Positions 1-8,529 of a DNA stretch of 64,000 nt are shown one piece after another; positions within the stretch are counted from its first letter, which is position 1; each line of letters starts with the position of its first letter. The DNA is from Jilunia laotingensis. Lineage in GTDB: Bacteria > Bacteroidota > Bacteroidia > Bacteroidales > Bacteroidaceae. Both the position numbers and the translations under genes were made by a program. The notes beneath the pieces were generated by a model. The model saw nothing but the letters and a program-made list of their open reading frames with translations. It did not search any database and was not told where the DNA came from. The stretch is taken from positions 2,976,001-3,040,000 of the forward strand of contig NZ_JACRTF010000001.1 in NCBI RefSeq assembly GCF_014385165.1, read 5' to 3'.

Positions 1-63
1 TTTGATAGCTACCTAATTTCTCTTTATAGACCTCTTCATAAGTATTGTCCGTTTCATTGTATA

Positions 64-627
64 CTATTTCTGCGCTGAATTTCGCAATATGAACTCTTTA
101 TCTATACGGAATGAAATTATACCGTTATCGGTTGATTCGCCTACCTTTAAATGGTCAATTATTTTACCTCGCTCGGCATCAACGGTCACGACCAGATAGC
201 TGTCGTTGTCTCCTAAGGATAGACAAAGTAATACCGGAAGAATATTTTTATTTCTGAATGGAAGCGTATGACACGTATGAAATTCCGCACCCTCGAATCC
301 GAGTGCTTTTAAGAAAGAGATCAAATTATCGGCAGGTTGATATCCCGGATTTTCGCCATTTTGTATATATTGATAATAGCTGTAGAATGAAACAGGCAAG
401 GGTATCGCCACGGTCTTCGCATCATCCGGTAATACCAACAACTTATTCAGTGCAAGATACGGTGTACCGTCAATCTCTATCACGTTCGGTTTGTCTTGTG
501 ATGTCTTCTGACATGAAGGCAAGTTGGTTTCTGAACTGGTATTCCCAGTTCTTTGTTTGGACGCATTGTTGCATCCCGTAAACGTACAAACTGCCGATAA
601 GGCTGCAATCATTATAATTTTGTTCAT
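64..627 (-). CDS. Exported lipoprotein of unknown function, probably frameshifted near its C-terminus
   Basis: I do not recognise this family. The N-terminus is a lipoprotein signal (MNKIIMIAAL, lipobox FTGC with Cys at about residue 19), so the product should be lipid-anchored in an envelope membrane. The body is soluble and mixed alpha/beta, without a motif I know. As read, the protein stops after RNSAQK. If one GC of the GCGC at about position 75-78 is removed, the frame continues without a stop through AEIVYNETDNTYEEVYKEKL to the window edge. I infer either a real +2 frameshift or a sequencing error, with the true gene extending beyond position 1. It lies downstream of another lipoprotein gene on the same strand, separated by about 210 bp. 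Confidence 0.6.
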   Translation of the reverse strand: MNKIIMIAALSAVCTFTGCNNASKQRTGNTSSETNLPSCQKTSQDKPNVIEIDGTPYLALNKLLVLPDDAKTVAIPLPVSFYSYYQYIQNGENPGYQPADNLISFLKALGFEGAEFHTCHTLPFRNKNILPVLLCLSLGDNDSYLVVTVDAERGKIIDHLKVGESTDNGIISFRIDKEFILRNSAQK

Positions 628-838
628 ATTCTTAGGTTAAATTGTTATATCGAAATCTCCTGTTCACTCTTTGACTTGCTCTTTGTACATCGTTTTCGTT
701 CCTGCAACTCATGATGGTATCGTACGATTTCATCATCCTTACTTTAAAGTCCTGTATTAACGTGTAATAGTTCGCATTTCGTATATATTTTAAAAGTGAT
801 TATTCAGATCGTTCTTTTCCCTCATTTATAACCGATAG

Positions 839-2425
839 TTATTCAGGATAAATAATTTCCGGCTTATCTCCGCCCAGATGATAACGAACTTTAATAAGAG
901 GTTTATTTGTCGTTTCGTCCGGTTTATAAATATACATGGCATCCGCATCTGTACTGGTTTTATACCAGCAATACATGATTGGACTTTCATCTTCAACGAT
1001 ATCTTTTGAAAGATATTCTATATCTTTATCAGTTAAGAATGATAATGTCTCTCTTCGTGATACGATTGGTTCTATATATTCCTCTCTATGCTTTACAATA
1101 ATACTGTATAATGAATCCTCGTCGGCACTGTTGTATTTATTTAGAAAATCAATAGCACAACTGTTTATAATATCCCAATCCGGTTTTAGGTTAGCTTTCA
1201 CATACGAACAACCGATGTCTACACCACGTAAAAAACCGATATACGGTTCACTGTCATTTCCATAACGCTCATAAAAACATCCCATTGTATCATCGTAATT
1301 CCCCTTGAACTCTATGGCAGCCTCGTAGCCTTTTTCTACCCATTGTTGATAAAACTCCTTGTAGTTTTTCGGATTAATATCGTTTAGTATATCCGTTAGC
1401 TGACACCCCACAATCTCACCTGACGTTTCATGAAAGTGACGGATTTCTTCCGGTGTCGGCTGATAGTGGTTTTCTGTTGCAAGTTTCAACGCTTCCGATG
1501 TTGTTTCGAGCGACTTACAGTTTACTTCCATGAAGGTGATACACCACTCTCCAAAACCCATGTCAGGATGTTTGTAAAATTGCAATATTTCTTTGCCGCC
1601 ACTCGTCATTTGATTGCCACGGTCTATTAACTTTTGCCCCTTAATCAGAATAAGTTTACAGTTATCCATTTGTTCGGCATACTTCTCGTCATATTCAAGT
1701 ATCACATCGCCGGGATTGGATTTGAACACTTTGAATCTTACACCGTCAAATTCATATTCCTTGCCTTCATCTTCCGGCAAAAGTGATACGCGTGTATATT
1801 TCCAGCGCAAAGGGGGAAGAAATTCTACCTCGATACCTCCCTCGAAGTCGGCAGCGTCTCCATAAATAGGGCGGAACAACATAGACAGTTCTTTTTTGTC
1901 GTCGGAAATATCAAACCGAGAGAAAGCGGATAATTTCAGCGTATCTCCATCCGTACTCTGCAAGCGAGATATAAGGTTGATTCTCATGTTTCCAAGCATG
2001 TTTACGTTAGCAAGTTTATTCTCATAAGGATTATCGGAGGGTGTCACTTGCGGGTATTCTTTCGTCTCCCTCTGGTCTTTGCACGCTCCATATGTACCAT
2101 GCAGCGACAATCTGCCGTCTACCATATAGAAATCTCCAAACCCTAATTGGGCATTACTAAGCCACTCCTTCACATGAAATGAATCAAACTCCCTCTCCGT
2201 TTCCACCCACGGCAAAGGTTCGATTCTTTCTTCTACAGTCACATTTTCGGAAATGCCCGGTTTCATTTGAAAATACCGGTACATCGCATACATTTCTTTC
2301 AACTTCTCTTTTTGTTCTTTAGTAAGTTCCTTAACACTCAAGTTCCCTTGCTTATTTTGCGCATTTGCGCATCCGGCAAGTCCAAAACTTAGTAATCCCA
2401 TAATCAAAAGTGTCTTAATATCCAT
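839..2425 (-). CDS. Exported lipoprotein, unknown function (528 aa)
   Basis: Begins with a short signal (MDIKTLLIMGLLSFGL) and an LAGC lipobox with Cys at about residue 19, so it is a predicted lipoprotein. The rest is a large soluble, acidic region rich in Trp, Tyr and charged residues, with no repeat or catalytic motif I can name. Length and style match Bacteroides hypothetical lipoproteins. It follows the MORN-repeat gene on the same strand with a gap of 134 bp and precedes the 187-aa lipoprotein, so the three may be co-transcribed accessory genes of the tRNA-Ala-linked element. I give no function. Confidence 0.7.
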   Translation of the reverse strand: MDIKTLLIMGLLSFGLAGCANAQNKQGNLSVKELTKEQKEKLKEMYAMYRYFQMKPGISENVTVEERIEPLPWVETEREFDSFHVKEWLSNAQLGFGDFYMVDGRLSLHGTYGACKDQRETKEYPQVTPSDNPYENKLANVNMLGNMRINLISRLQSTDGDTLKLSAFSRFDISDDKKELSMLFRPIYGDAADFEGGIEVEFLPPLRWKYTRVSLLPEDEGKEYEFDGVRFKVFKSNPGDVILEYDEKYAEQMDNCKLILIKGQKLIDRGNQMTSGGKEILQFYKHPDMGFGEWCITFMEVNCKSLETTSEALKLATENHYQPTPEEIRHFHETSGEIVGCQLTDILNDINPKNYKEFYQQWVEKGYEAAIEFKGNYDDTMGCFYERYGNDSEPYIGFLRGVDIGCSYVKANLKPDWDIINSCAIDFLNKYNSADEDSLYSIIVKHREEYIEPIVSRRETLSFLTDKDIEYLSKDIVEDESPIMYCWYKTSTDADAMYIYKPDETTNKPLIKVRYHLGGDKPEIIYPE

Positions 2426-2559
2426 AATTCAATATTTATTATTTCGTTCTAAATTGATTTAGAGAATAAAGTATTCCTGTTATAACGAATAATAGGCTGG
2501 GAATATCCATACATCCAACTTTCTCAATATCATGCAGAGGGCAATTCAATTCCCCTTTT

Positions 2560-3624
2560 TTACTCTTTGTTACCCTCCGAATCATATCTTTCAAGGGTAT
2601 TCCAACCTCCGCCCTTGCGCTCGGCAACCGATTTGAGCTTGCCGTTAGCGTAATACTCCTTGCGATAGACCTCGCTATCAACTTCACAACGACCCTCCTC
2701 CCGCAACTCTCCAGTATCAAAGTAACGTTTATATGCTCCTTCACGCTCACCGTTCCTGAAAGTATATTCCGATTTGCATTTGCCAGATTCAAAATAGAAT
2801 TCCTTTGTTATTCCGTTCAATTTGCCATTGAGGTAGTTTGACGACTTTTCAGGAGTGCCGTCAGTGAAATAAGTAATCTCTTCTCCGTTCTTTTCATCAT
2901 TTTTGTAAGTGGTGGACTTTTCGGGCTTGCCGCTTTTACCATATCTAATCCAGAGACCTTCTTTTTTGCCGTCTTTATAGCTGCTTTTGCTACGGGGCTT
3001 GCCGTCTTTCCACGTTTCGCTCCACTGACCATCGGGCAAGCCCTTCTTATAGAAACTGATGCGAACTATGTCACCGAGGTTACTCGATAGGTGTTGAGTC
3101 CATTTGCCATCGCGTTTACCGTCTTTATAACATTCGTCGAGCGTCAGAGTGCCGTCGCTGCCGTATCGCCGGTCATAACCATCTTCAATTCCTAACTTAT
3201 ATACTTTTTCTGTTTCAACTTTGCCGTTCGAGTGATATGTCCTGCTCACGCCATCCACTTTGCCGTCTATAAACGTTCGCTCACTTTGCACGGTCTGTCC
3301 GTCACCATAATAGCACTTGTATGATCCATCCCTGTTTCCCTCTTTGTAACGGCACTCTTCAAGTAGTTTGTTCTCTTTGAAATGTCGGTAATCGCCATGA
3401 TACATGCCATCCTTAAAGTCAGCAAGAATGTACTCCGAGTGATAGCCGTCAATCAGGCGGTGAGAGCCGTTGAGCGGGGTCTTTTCTTCATTGTTCAGGC
3501 GAAAGAGCATCCGGCCATCCCCATAGTTGATAACAGTGATTTCTTCTATTTGATAAACTTTTTCCTGTGCCGTACTCGTAAGTACCATTACTCCGAAAAG
3601 GAGTAGTAACATAATTTTCTTCAT
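2560..3624 (-). CDS. Exported MORN/YwqK-type repeat protein (354 aa)
   Basis: A cleavable signal peptide (MKKIMLLLLFGVMVLTSTAQ) is followed by about ten to eleven tandem repeats of roughly 23 residues, of the form YxDGkxxxexxYkxGkrdGxwkxY, from about residue 70 to 345. This is the MORN-like pattern found in proteins annotated as YwqK-family. Such repeats form elongated beta-hairpin stacks; a defined biochemical role is not known, and the YwqK antitoxin label is not supported by any toxin partner seen here. A TACTTTTG -7 element lies at 3650-3657, about 26 bp before the start codon, which supports this start. Confidence 0.8.
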   Translation of the reverse strand: MKKIMLLLLFGVMVLTSTAQEKVYQIEEITVINYGDGRMLFRLNNEEKTPLNGSHRLIDGYHSEYILADFKDGMYHGDYRHFKENKLLEECRYKEGNRDGSYKCYYGDGQTVQSERTFIDGKVDGVSRTYHSNGKVETEKVYKLGIEDGYDRRYGSDGTLTLDECYKDGKRDGKWTQHLSSNLGDIVRISFYKKGLPDGQWSETWKDGKPRSKSSYKDGKKEGLWIRYGKSGKPEKSTTYKNDEKNGEEITYFTDGTPEKSSNYLNGKLNGITKEFYFESGKCKSEYTFRNGEREGAYKRYFDTGELREEGRCEVDSEVYRKEYYANGKLKSVAERKGGGWNTLERYDSEGNKE

Positions 3625-3649
3625 GCTTTTTGTTTTATTACTTAATCGA

Positions 3650-3657
3650 CAAAAGTA
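3650..3657 (-). promoter_or_regulatory. Bacteroides-type -7 element for the MORN-repeat gene
   Basis: Reads TACTTTTG on the minus strand, matching the Bacteroides consensus TAnnTTTG. It predicts a 5' leader of roughly 20 nt before the ATG at 3624. No clear TTTG -33 box is seen. Confidence 0.5.
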
Positions 3658-3861
3658 TCATAAATAAATTATAAGAAATATATTTTGCTTATAAATATGA
3701 TATTTATTTTAATTATTATTAGGATTCGAACTAAATAAACTTACCTGTATTTTGGATGGTTGCACAATTAAAATATCCATCAATCTATTGATTTATAATT
3801 AAATACTATTTTGTACGAATCCTTTTGAAAATGGAAGTGTGATTATTACAATCGCATTATG

Positions 3862-3897
3862 AAAAAAAAATATAGCCATATAAAATATGTCTATATA
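3862..3897 (-). terminator. AT-rich hairpin with T-run after the TetR gene
   Basis: On the minus strand an imperfect AT-rich hairpin (outer arms ATATAG/CTATAT, inner ATA/TAT) is followed by nine T residues, directly downstream of the regulator gene that ends at 3914. The stem is weak, so this is a moderate call. Confidence 0.4.
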
Positions 3898-3913
3898 AAA
3901 AGTAGTACCGTGA

Positions 3914-4654
3914 TTACTTTGAGAGCAACATTTTCAAGTCATTCTTGCTAATGCCCATGTATTTGCATATCTTTAGCTCGCTTATGCCGTCAGCCAGCAT
4001 TTGCCGGACTGCGTTTCTGTCTCTTTCATACGCTTCCAATCTATTGAAAATAGTATCGGTCAAGCAGTCTATTCCCTCTGAAAAGGCTTTTTCTCCTTCC
4101 GGGGTATTAAAGTCTATCGTGCAGATTTTGGCACACTCCTTGTGAAGTATCAAATAGTAAATTCCTCCGATTAGGATTGCGGTGATGCTTTTAATATTGA
4201 CTTTTGCTGGTTTAAACAGCGTTTCGTAATATGTAATCAAATTAAGGTTCATGATATCTCGCGTTTCCGCCGTTCTTTTGGTAGTATCATTGATGACTGA
4301 CATTTCGTAAAGCAACAGCTTTTGCATAACAGGATTATCAGACAAGTTTCTGAAGAGCGTCTTGAATGTTTCAGCGAAGAACTTTTTAGGCCCCAATACA
4401 TTCAAGTTGGAAATATCGATGGCATTGTTCATCCAGAAATCATATTGCTTGGCAAGTCTGTCATAGAGATTATCCATCGAACCGTATCTTCTATAGAATA
4501 CGTTGGCTTCCATTCCTGCAGCCTTTGTCAAAGTACTTAGATTGACATTGTCGAAGCCCTGTTCCGCCACAAGTTTTTCGAGTTCGGACATCACATCCCT
4601 GTCTAATTGTTCATTGGTTCGTCTGTTTCGAGTTTTTTTCTCTTCCTGCTTCAT
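3914..4654 (-). CDS. TetR/AcrR-family transcriptional regulator (246 aa)
   Basis: The first 60 residues form a TetR-type DNA-binding domain: a charged tail (MKQEEKKTRNRRTNEQLDRD), then a helix-turn-helix region with VAEQGFDNVNLSTLTKAAGM and VFYRRYGSMDNLYDRLAKQY. The remainder is helical and resembles a ligand-binding or dimerisation domain. Near the C-terminus, VRQMLADGISELKICKYMGI looks like a second small helix-turn-helix segment, which is unusual for TetR proteins and may be an extra DNA- or partner-binding element. The effector and targets are unknown. The nearest genes on either side are the MORN protein and a small ORF, neither an obvious efflux target. Confidence 0.8.
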   Translation of the reverse strand: MKQEEKKTRNRRTNEQLDRDVMSELEKLVAEQGFDNVNLSTLTKAAGMEANVFYRRYGSMDNLYDRLAKQYDFWMNNAIDISNLNVLGPKKFFAETFKTLFRNLSDNPVMQKLLLYEMSVINDTTKRTAETRDIMNLNLITYYETLFKPAKVNIKSITAILIGGIYYLILHKECAKICTIDFNTPEGEKAFSEGIDCLTDTIFNRLEAYERDRNAVRQMLADGISELKICKYMGISKNDLKMLLSK

Positions 4655-4708
4655 TCTTATATCATATTTATACCGGTTATATTCGCTTGTCTATAGATGG
4701 TTTTGTTG

Positions 4709-4716
4709 CAAATATA
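4709..4716 (-). promoter_or_regulatory. -7 element for the TetR-family gene
   Basis: Reads TATATTTG on the minus strand, matching TAnnTTTG, 55 bp upstream of the start codon. A TTG that could serve as -33 occurs at 4733-4735, at a slightly short spacing. Confidence 0.45.
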
Positions 4717-4839
4717 TATATTTTACACTTTACAAGCAATATATTGGTATAAAGATAACGCCAATAGTGGCTTGATATTTAGATAATAGACTAATTATTT
4801 TGCTTATTTATCCTTTCAATCATACTTGTATTATGTGTT

Positions 4840-5085
4840 TCAATTGCAAACGGATGGTGTTGACAATCCAATAAGCCAACAGGCCGAAGAAAAGATGGAC
4901 ATCACTCCTGCCGTCTTTTTGATGAATGCACGCCAAAGAGAATCACATTGACTTACAAAAAGTATAGTCATGGTTGTTGTATTGGTAAGAGTAAATCTTT
5001 TTATAAACTTATATGCAGTTTCTGGTTTCATATCACCTTGATTTATAGTTCTGTATTTTATATCTCTTGCTGTTTCATTCTCCAT
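4840..5085 (-). CDS. Short ORF of doubtful coding status (81 aa)
   Basis: An open frame starting MENETARDIKYRTINQGDMK and ending with a hydrophobic stretch around GVMSIFSSACWLIGLSTPSV. I see no family match. Its start overlaps the stop of the 37-codon remnant at 5075-5188, and no promoter or clear ribosome-binding context is visible. It may be a small membrane-associated protein or part of a decayed gene. The surrounding 4655-5193 stretch holds no better candidate. Confidence 0.25.
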   Translation of the reverse strand: MENETARDIKYRTINQGDMKPETAYKFIKRFTLTNTTTMTILFVSQCDSLWRAFIKKTAGVMSIFSSACWLIGLSTPSVCN

Positions 5086-5188
5086 TCACATATTTTTCAT
5101 ATTCAGGCCCTTCGTACGGAGGAATACCAGAACCTCGTGAGTTGATAACAATATCAAAAGTTTTAATATCAGTACCGGATTCCGATTT
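5075..5188 (-). pseudogene. C-terminal gene remnant without a start codon
   Basis: The minus strand is open for 37 codons with protein-like composition (for example FDIVINSRGSGIPPYEG, then PEYEKYVNGE and a stop). It has no ATG and begins just after a stop codon next to the end of the 134-aa gene. It looks like the tail of a truncated protein and adds to the signs of gene decay in this element. The parent family is not recognised. Confidence 0.3.
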
Positions 5189-5193
5189 TCAAA

Positions 5194-5598
5194 TCATATA
5201 GGTATAATATATTTATCTATTATTAATGCCAAACAAAATAATATCAGATCAACAACGGTAAACAGTACAATCGTTACAAATGGATGCTTCTTCCAATATG
5301 TATCTTTTCCTGAATTGTATTTTTCAATTATTCTTTTATATCTGCCTTTATACCAATAGTACAAATAAATGAACGAGAAAAACACTAAGTAAAAAATACG
5401 TCCCCAAAGCTTATGAAGTAACAAAGCATCATGCCAATGAAAGTCCAATCGCTTTAATATCAGCTGAATAACGAGTATATGTATAGCCATATTGGGTATA
5501 ACCATCATCATGCCTGCTAACACTGGTAATCCGTCAAAGTTATGTGACCTCATACCCATTTTATAGGAACAGTAAAATAAATAATCATACAGAATCAT
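5194..5598 (-). CDS. Small integral membrane protein, unknown function (134 aa)
   Basis: Three hydrophobic segments are visible, around residues 25-50 (VLAGMMMVIPNMAIHILVIQ), 65-85 (IFYLVFFSFIYLYYWY) and 107-130 (FVTIVLFTVVDLILFCLALI), with a basic cytoplasmic-type linker KGRYKRIIEKYNSGKDTYWK between the last two. I recognise no family. It lies 19 bp after the 306-aa membrane protein on the same strand, so the two are probably translated from one transcript and may act together. Confidence 0.6.
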   Translation of the reverse strand: MILYDYLFYCSYKMGMRSHNFDGLPVLAGMMMVIPNMAIHILVIQLILKRLDFHWHDALLLHKLWGRIFYLVFFSFIYLYYWYKGRYKRIIEKYNSGKDTYWKKHPFVTIVLFTVVDLILFCLALIIDKYIIPI

Positions 5599-5617
5599 AA
5601 CCCATTATTATTTCAAT

Positions 5618-6538
5618 TTAAACGTTTACCTTACTTCTGTATTTCTCAAATTCCGGTATGTCCGGCAACTCCTCTTCTTCCATGTATAGTTGTATGAAAC
5701 GCGCAAAACGCCTGGCCTCATCCATATCACCGGGCATCAAGGAGACTCCACTTAACAGACTGGGTGAATTGGAATTGGAAATTATTATACTTGACACACA
5801 TCCCAGCGAACCACGCCTGTAATAACGAATCGTGAGTTCAGCCTGACTATAAGGTATCGTTTCTTTTTTATGCAACAGAAGTCGTCCCGGTATAGTTACG
5901 GTCTTAGAAACACGATCAAAAACAATCCGTCGCCAAGGCTGTAGAATGGCACTTATCCATAGTGTAAGGATAATCAAGTACATCTCAAGAAGCAATAATA
6001 TACTTCCATAATCTTTAGTTGTAAGGTTTGAAGGAGTTAAACCAGCGCAAACCGAAACTAAAAATATAAAGAGGCAGACCAGGAAACTCACCATTCTCAC
6101 CGAGATGCCGTCATTATCAATAACAATCTGTTTGTCATCACACCGGCTTAAATATTCAGGCTCTACCGGAATCCCTGAAGAATCCGGTAACCATTGCGCA
6201 TTTCCCGTACTTTCGCCATTTTTCAGAGAAATCCGAGTGGTCAGATTCCGGGCTGCTTTAAACAAGAGGTACATGAACAGGTAAATCCAACCGTTAATAG
6301 CTATCAATCCAAGTATGATATTGGTGAAAGTGTTACGTATATCTGACTCCGTGACAAATACAAGTAATGGGAAGAAAGATATGAATATTATGAATATTCC
6401 CCACAACATGATATGGGATTTGCATATACGCCACCTTTCTTTTCTCCTTTTCTTTCTCCACTCGGCCTCTCTACGCTTGACATCGGCTATGATTTCACGC
6501 CTCGATTGCTTGTTGCTCTTTTTTTCTGTTTTCTTCAT
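5618..6538 (-). CDS. Membrane protein with PH-like C-terminal region, unknown function (306 aa)
   Basis: A strongly basic N-terminus (KKTEKKSNKQSRREI...) precedes two hydrophobic segments at about residues 45-100. A second hydrophobic pair follows at about 150-200 (VSFLVCLFIFLVSVCAGL and a later ILLLLEMYLIILTLWISAIL). The C-terminal part, with RIVFDRVSKTVTIPGRLLLH and ELTIRYYRRGSL, has the beta-strand pattern of small bacterial PH-like domains, which is an inference only. It is the first gene of a likely two-gene unit with the 134-aa membrane protein. A TATATTTG element at 6721-6728 could drive it with a long leader. Confidence 0.6.
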   Translation of the reverse strand: MKKTEKKSNKQSRREIIADVKRREAEWRKKRRKERWRICKSHIMLWGIFIIFISFFPLLVFVTESDIRNTFTNIILGLIAINGWIYLFMYLLFKAARNLTTRISLKNGESTGNAQWLPDSSGIPVEPEYLSRCDDKQIVIDNDGISVRMVSFLVCLFIFLVSVCAGLTPSNLTTKDYGSILLLLEMYLIILTLWISAILQPWRRIVFDRVSKTVTIPGRLLLHKKETIPYSQAELTIRYYRRGSLGCVSSIIISNSNSPSLLSGVSLMPGDMDEARRFARFIQLYMEEEELPDIPEFEKYRSKVNV

Positions 6539-6838
6539 GTCACCTTTTTTCTTGTTGTCATATTAGAAGCTGTATAGTGTTAAGATTCTTAAGAGTCCTA
6601 TAACGATAAATGTTTTAAGTTTCATGTTACTTTGATTTTAAGTTCTGTATTCACGTGTGCTTTCCTGAAAGTCTTTTGTTCGTCACGTACCCAGCATAGT
6701 TCCCGATGTACTTTTATTTGCAAATATAGCAAAAGTGCCATTCATAAGGCATTATGAACAGCACTTTTTTTATTGTTTTCCAGCGAGATAAAACGGTTAT
6801 ATCTTCATCCCCCTGCCTTTCCTTTGCGGTTGTATAGG
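6539..6838. other. Intergenic stretch between the membrane-protein pair and the relaxase gene
   Basis: Contains the bidirectional hairpin at 6731-6770 and a candidate -7 element TATATTTG on the minus strand at 6721-6728. It also contains a 20-codon minus-strand ORF at 6563-6625 starting MKLKTFIVIGLLRIL, which resembles the start of a signal peptide and may be a remnant. Nothing else is recognised. Confidence 0.4.
6731..6770. terminator. Hairpin terminator downstream of the relaxase gene
   Basis: Outer arms AAAAGTGC and GCACTTTT with an inner TTCATA/TATGAA stem and T-rich ends on both strands. It is placed to end minus-strand transcription from the relaxase gene, which stops at 6839. Confidence 0.65.
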
Positions 6839-8164
6839 TCAGCGAATGTTCTGCCTTAACTTCTCAAATTGCTCTTTGAACCACTCGGCAATGGGCTTTC
6901 GGTCAATGGCAAGAACCAATCTCGTCCCGTCGGTCGGGTCTTTCAGCACTTGAAACCCTGCCTTTTCGGTTTTGAACTTCCGCTTGTGTTCCTCCGAATA
7001 GAGTTCCCCTTCATATTCCAACTGCTTTCCCTTGACGAGCGTTGCCGTCTGCCTTTCATCGAACCCGACAAGGCGGCATAGGTTTTCGATACGGAGCATT
7101 TCACGGAAATAGGGAAACCATGCCGCTGCCCTTGCAATTACCGCTTTCAGAAACGATATTTCCTCCTTGTGTTTCGCTTCCTTGTCCGCTATCTCCCTGC
7201 CGTGCTTCTGCTGCATTTCCTGTATCTCCCGGCTGTGGTCTGCCTGCATGGTCTGTATTCTATCTTGCAGGGCTTCGATGGTTTCCTCGTGGTCGGCTAC
7301 CTCCCTATGCAGGGTGGTGTTCTCCCTCTCCAGCGTCTTGACCTTGTTACTGCCGAAAAAAGAACCGACGCTCTCAGCGATGTTGGCGGCTGCGGTAGTT
7401 GCTGCCCCTTTCAGCTTCTCGGTCTGTATCTCTTTTTTCGCCCGTCTTAATTCCTCCCGTGCCGTTTCTTTTTGCTGCTGCAAATCCACCACTTCCGCTT
7501 TCAGATTGTCGGCGAGTTTCTGTATGTCCCGATAATACTGCTGCGTGGACTTGTGGCGAGCCTTCGAACCGTCTATACCTCTTTGCAGCCCGTATTTCGC
7601 CATCGCTTCGGCATAGGTATCTTGGTAGGACTTTAATTTCAGCCGTGTCATAATATCGTCTGCGCACAGCCTTACGGTGTCTGTCGGCTTCTTGCGGTAT
7701 CGCTTCTTCGTCTGCTCCTCCCTTTTCCTGCGCTTGCGCTCTCCCTTGACGATGGGAACGAGTGTAACGTGTATGTGCAGCGTTTCCTCGTCCCTGTGCA
7801 GGTGAGCCGCCACGATGTTCTCCTTTCCGAACGTGTCGGTGAAGTATTTCAGATTGTCGGCGCACCACTCGTCCAAACGCCCCTCCCTTTCGATGCGTTC
7901 CATGTCCTCGTGCGTTCCCGACACGTTGATTTGGATTGCCCGTACTTGGTTGTTTCCGATTTTGCGTGTCAGCCCAGCTTCTTCCAGTCTTCTCTGAATA
8001 GCTGCCGAACGGTCTTTTATCCCGTCGGGGTAGGCAACGAGTTTTCGGTTCAGGTGCGTTCGTGTGGGGTCTGCGTTCTTCGGGATGATGAAACGCTCGA
8101 TGTGGGCGGTTGTTCCGCTGTCGGAACCGTGCGCCTTTTCCATGTGCAATACTACGAAACCCAT
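6839..8164 (-). CDS. MOBV-family relaxase / Pre-type mobilization protein (441 aa)
   Basis: Nicks the transfer origin and leads single-stranded DNA during mobilization by a helper conjugative system. Visible motifs are the N-terminal HIERFIIPKNADPTRTHLNR, close to the MOBV motif with its conserved Asn-Ala-Asp-Pro stretch, and the metal-binding three-His motif HLHRDEETLHIHVTLVP at about residues 122-138. From about residue 200 to 350 there is a long coiled coil, then a C-terminal domain. The length fits Bacteroides mobilizable elements. The gene is clearly more GC-rich than its flanks, a sign of separate origin. No mobilization accessory gene or conjugation machinery is seen in the window. The oriT-like region lies immediately upstream. 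Confidence 0.9.
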   Translation of the reverse strand: MGFVVLHMEKAHGSDSGTTAHIERFIIPKNADPTRTHLNRKLVAYPDGIKDRSAAIQRRLEEAGLTRKIGNNQVRAIQINVSGTHEDMERIEREGRLDEWCADNLKYFTDTFGKENIVAAHLHRDEETLHIHVTLVPIVKGERKRRKREEQTKKRYRKKPTDTVRLCADDIMTRLKLKSYQDTYAEAMAKYGLQRGIDGSKARHKSTQQYYRDIQKLADNLKAEVVDLQQQKETAREELRRAKKEIQTEKLKGAATTAAANIAESVGSFFGSNKVKTLERENTTLHREVADHEETIEALQDRIQTMQADHSREIQEMQQKHGREIADKEAKHKEEISFLKAVIARAAAWFPYFREMLRIENLCRLVGFDERQTATLVKGKQLEYEGELYSEEHKRKFKTEKAGFQVLKDPTDGTRLVLAIDRKPIAEWFKEQFEKLRQNIR

Positions 8165-8224
8165 ATATTTTTCCTTTCTTTTTTAGCTTGTGAAACAATG
8201 ATTCTTTGTATCTTCGGGGCGGCA

Positions 8225-8370
8225 AAGAGCCGTCTCCGACGGGGTGTGCAGAGGGGCTTGCCCCTTGCCTTATTGGGGAATTTTCAGCGATACGGAGTAT
8301 TGCGGCTCGGAAAATTCCCTAATAAGCTACGGTATTTTCTCCGTAAATACCCTGCAGCGTGTCGGTGGTC
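8225..8370. other. Candidate transfer origin (oriT) region upstream of the relaxase
   Basis: Several stem-loops are packed into about 150 bp just upstream of the relaxase start. They include GGGGCTTGCCCC at 8253-8264, a 13-bp inverted repeat with one mismatch (8273-8285 against 8310-8322, arms TTGGGGAATTTTC/GAAAATTCCCTAA), and GGTATTT/AAATACC at 8331-8350. MOBV relaxases normally act on a hairpin-rich site next to their own gene. The nick site is not identified. Confidence 0.45.
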
Positions 8371-8529
8371 TTTCTGTGGTGGCTCTCCCTGCCGCCTGCT
8401 TACCCGTATAACCCCACCTTATTATTTTCCCCTTTCGGTCGGTGGTGGGCGGCGGGGCGGTCGTTTCCGTTTTCAAAGGCTTCTTTGCACGGGGCGGTCG
8501 GATGCAAGGTTTAGGGGAAGAATACTACC

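Noticed and set aside
632-736. A 34-codon minus-strand ORF starting with two ATG codons between the two lipoprotein genes
   Set aside because: No signal, family or ribosome-binding context. The residue makeup (MMKSYDTIMSC, then many Arg, Asn and Gln) is not convincing.
3720-3731. GGATTCGAAC, similar to a tRNA T-arm, considered as a left attachment repeat of the tRNA-Ala element
   Set aside because: Only about ten bases agree with any tRNA T-loop, the acceptor-stem bases of tRNA-Ala are absent, and no cloverleaf can be drawn.
7374-8225. A long open frame (283 codons) on the minus strand within the relaxase gene
   Set aside because: It overlaps the relaxase in another frame, its residue makeup is Arg/Gly/His-rich as expected for a shifted GC-rich gene, and the relaxase frame has all family motifs.
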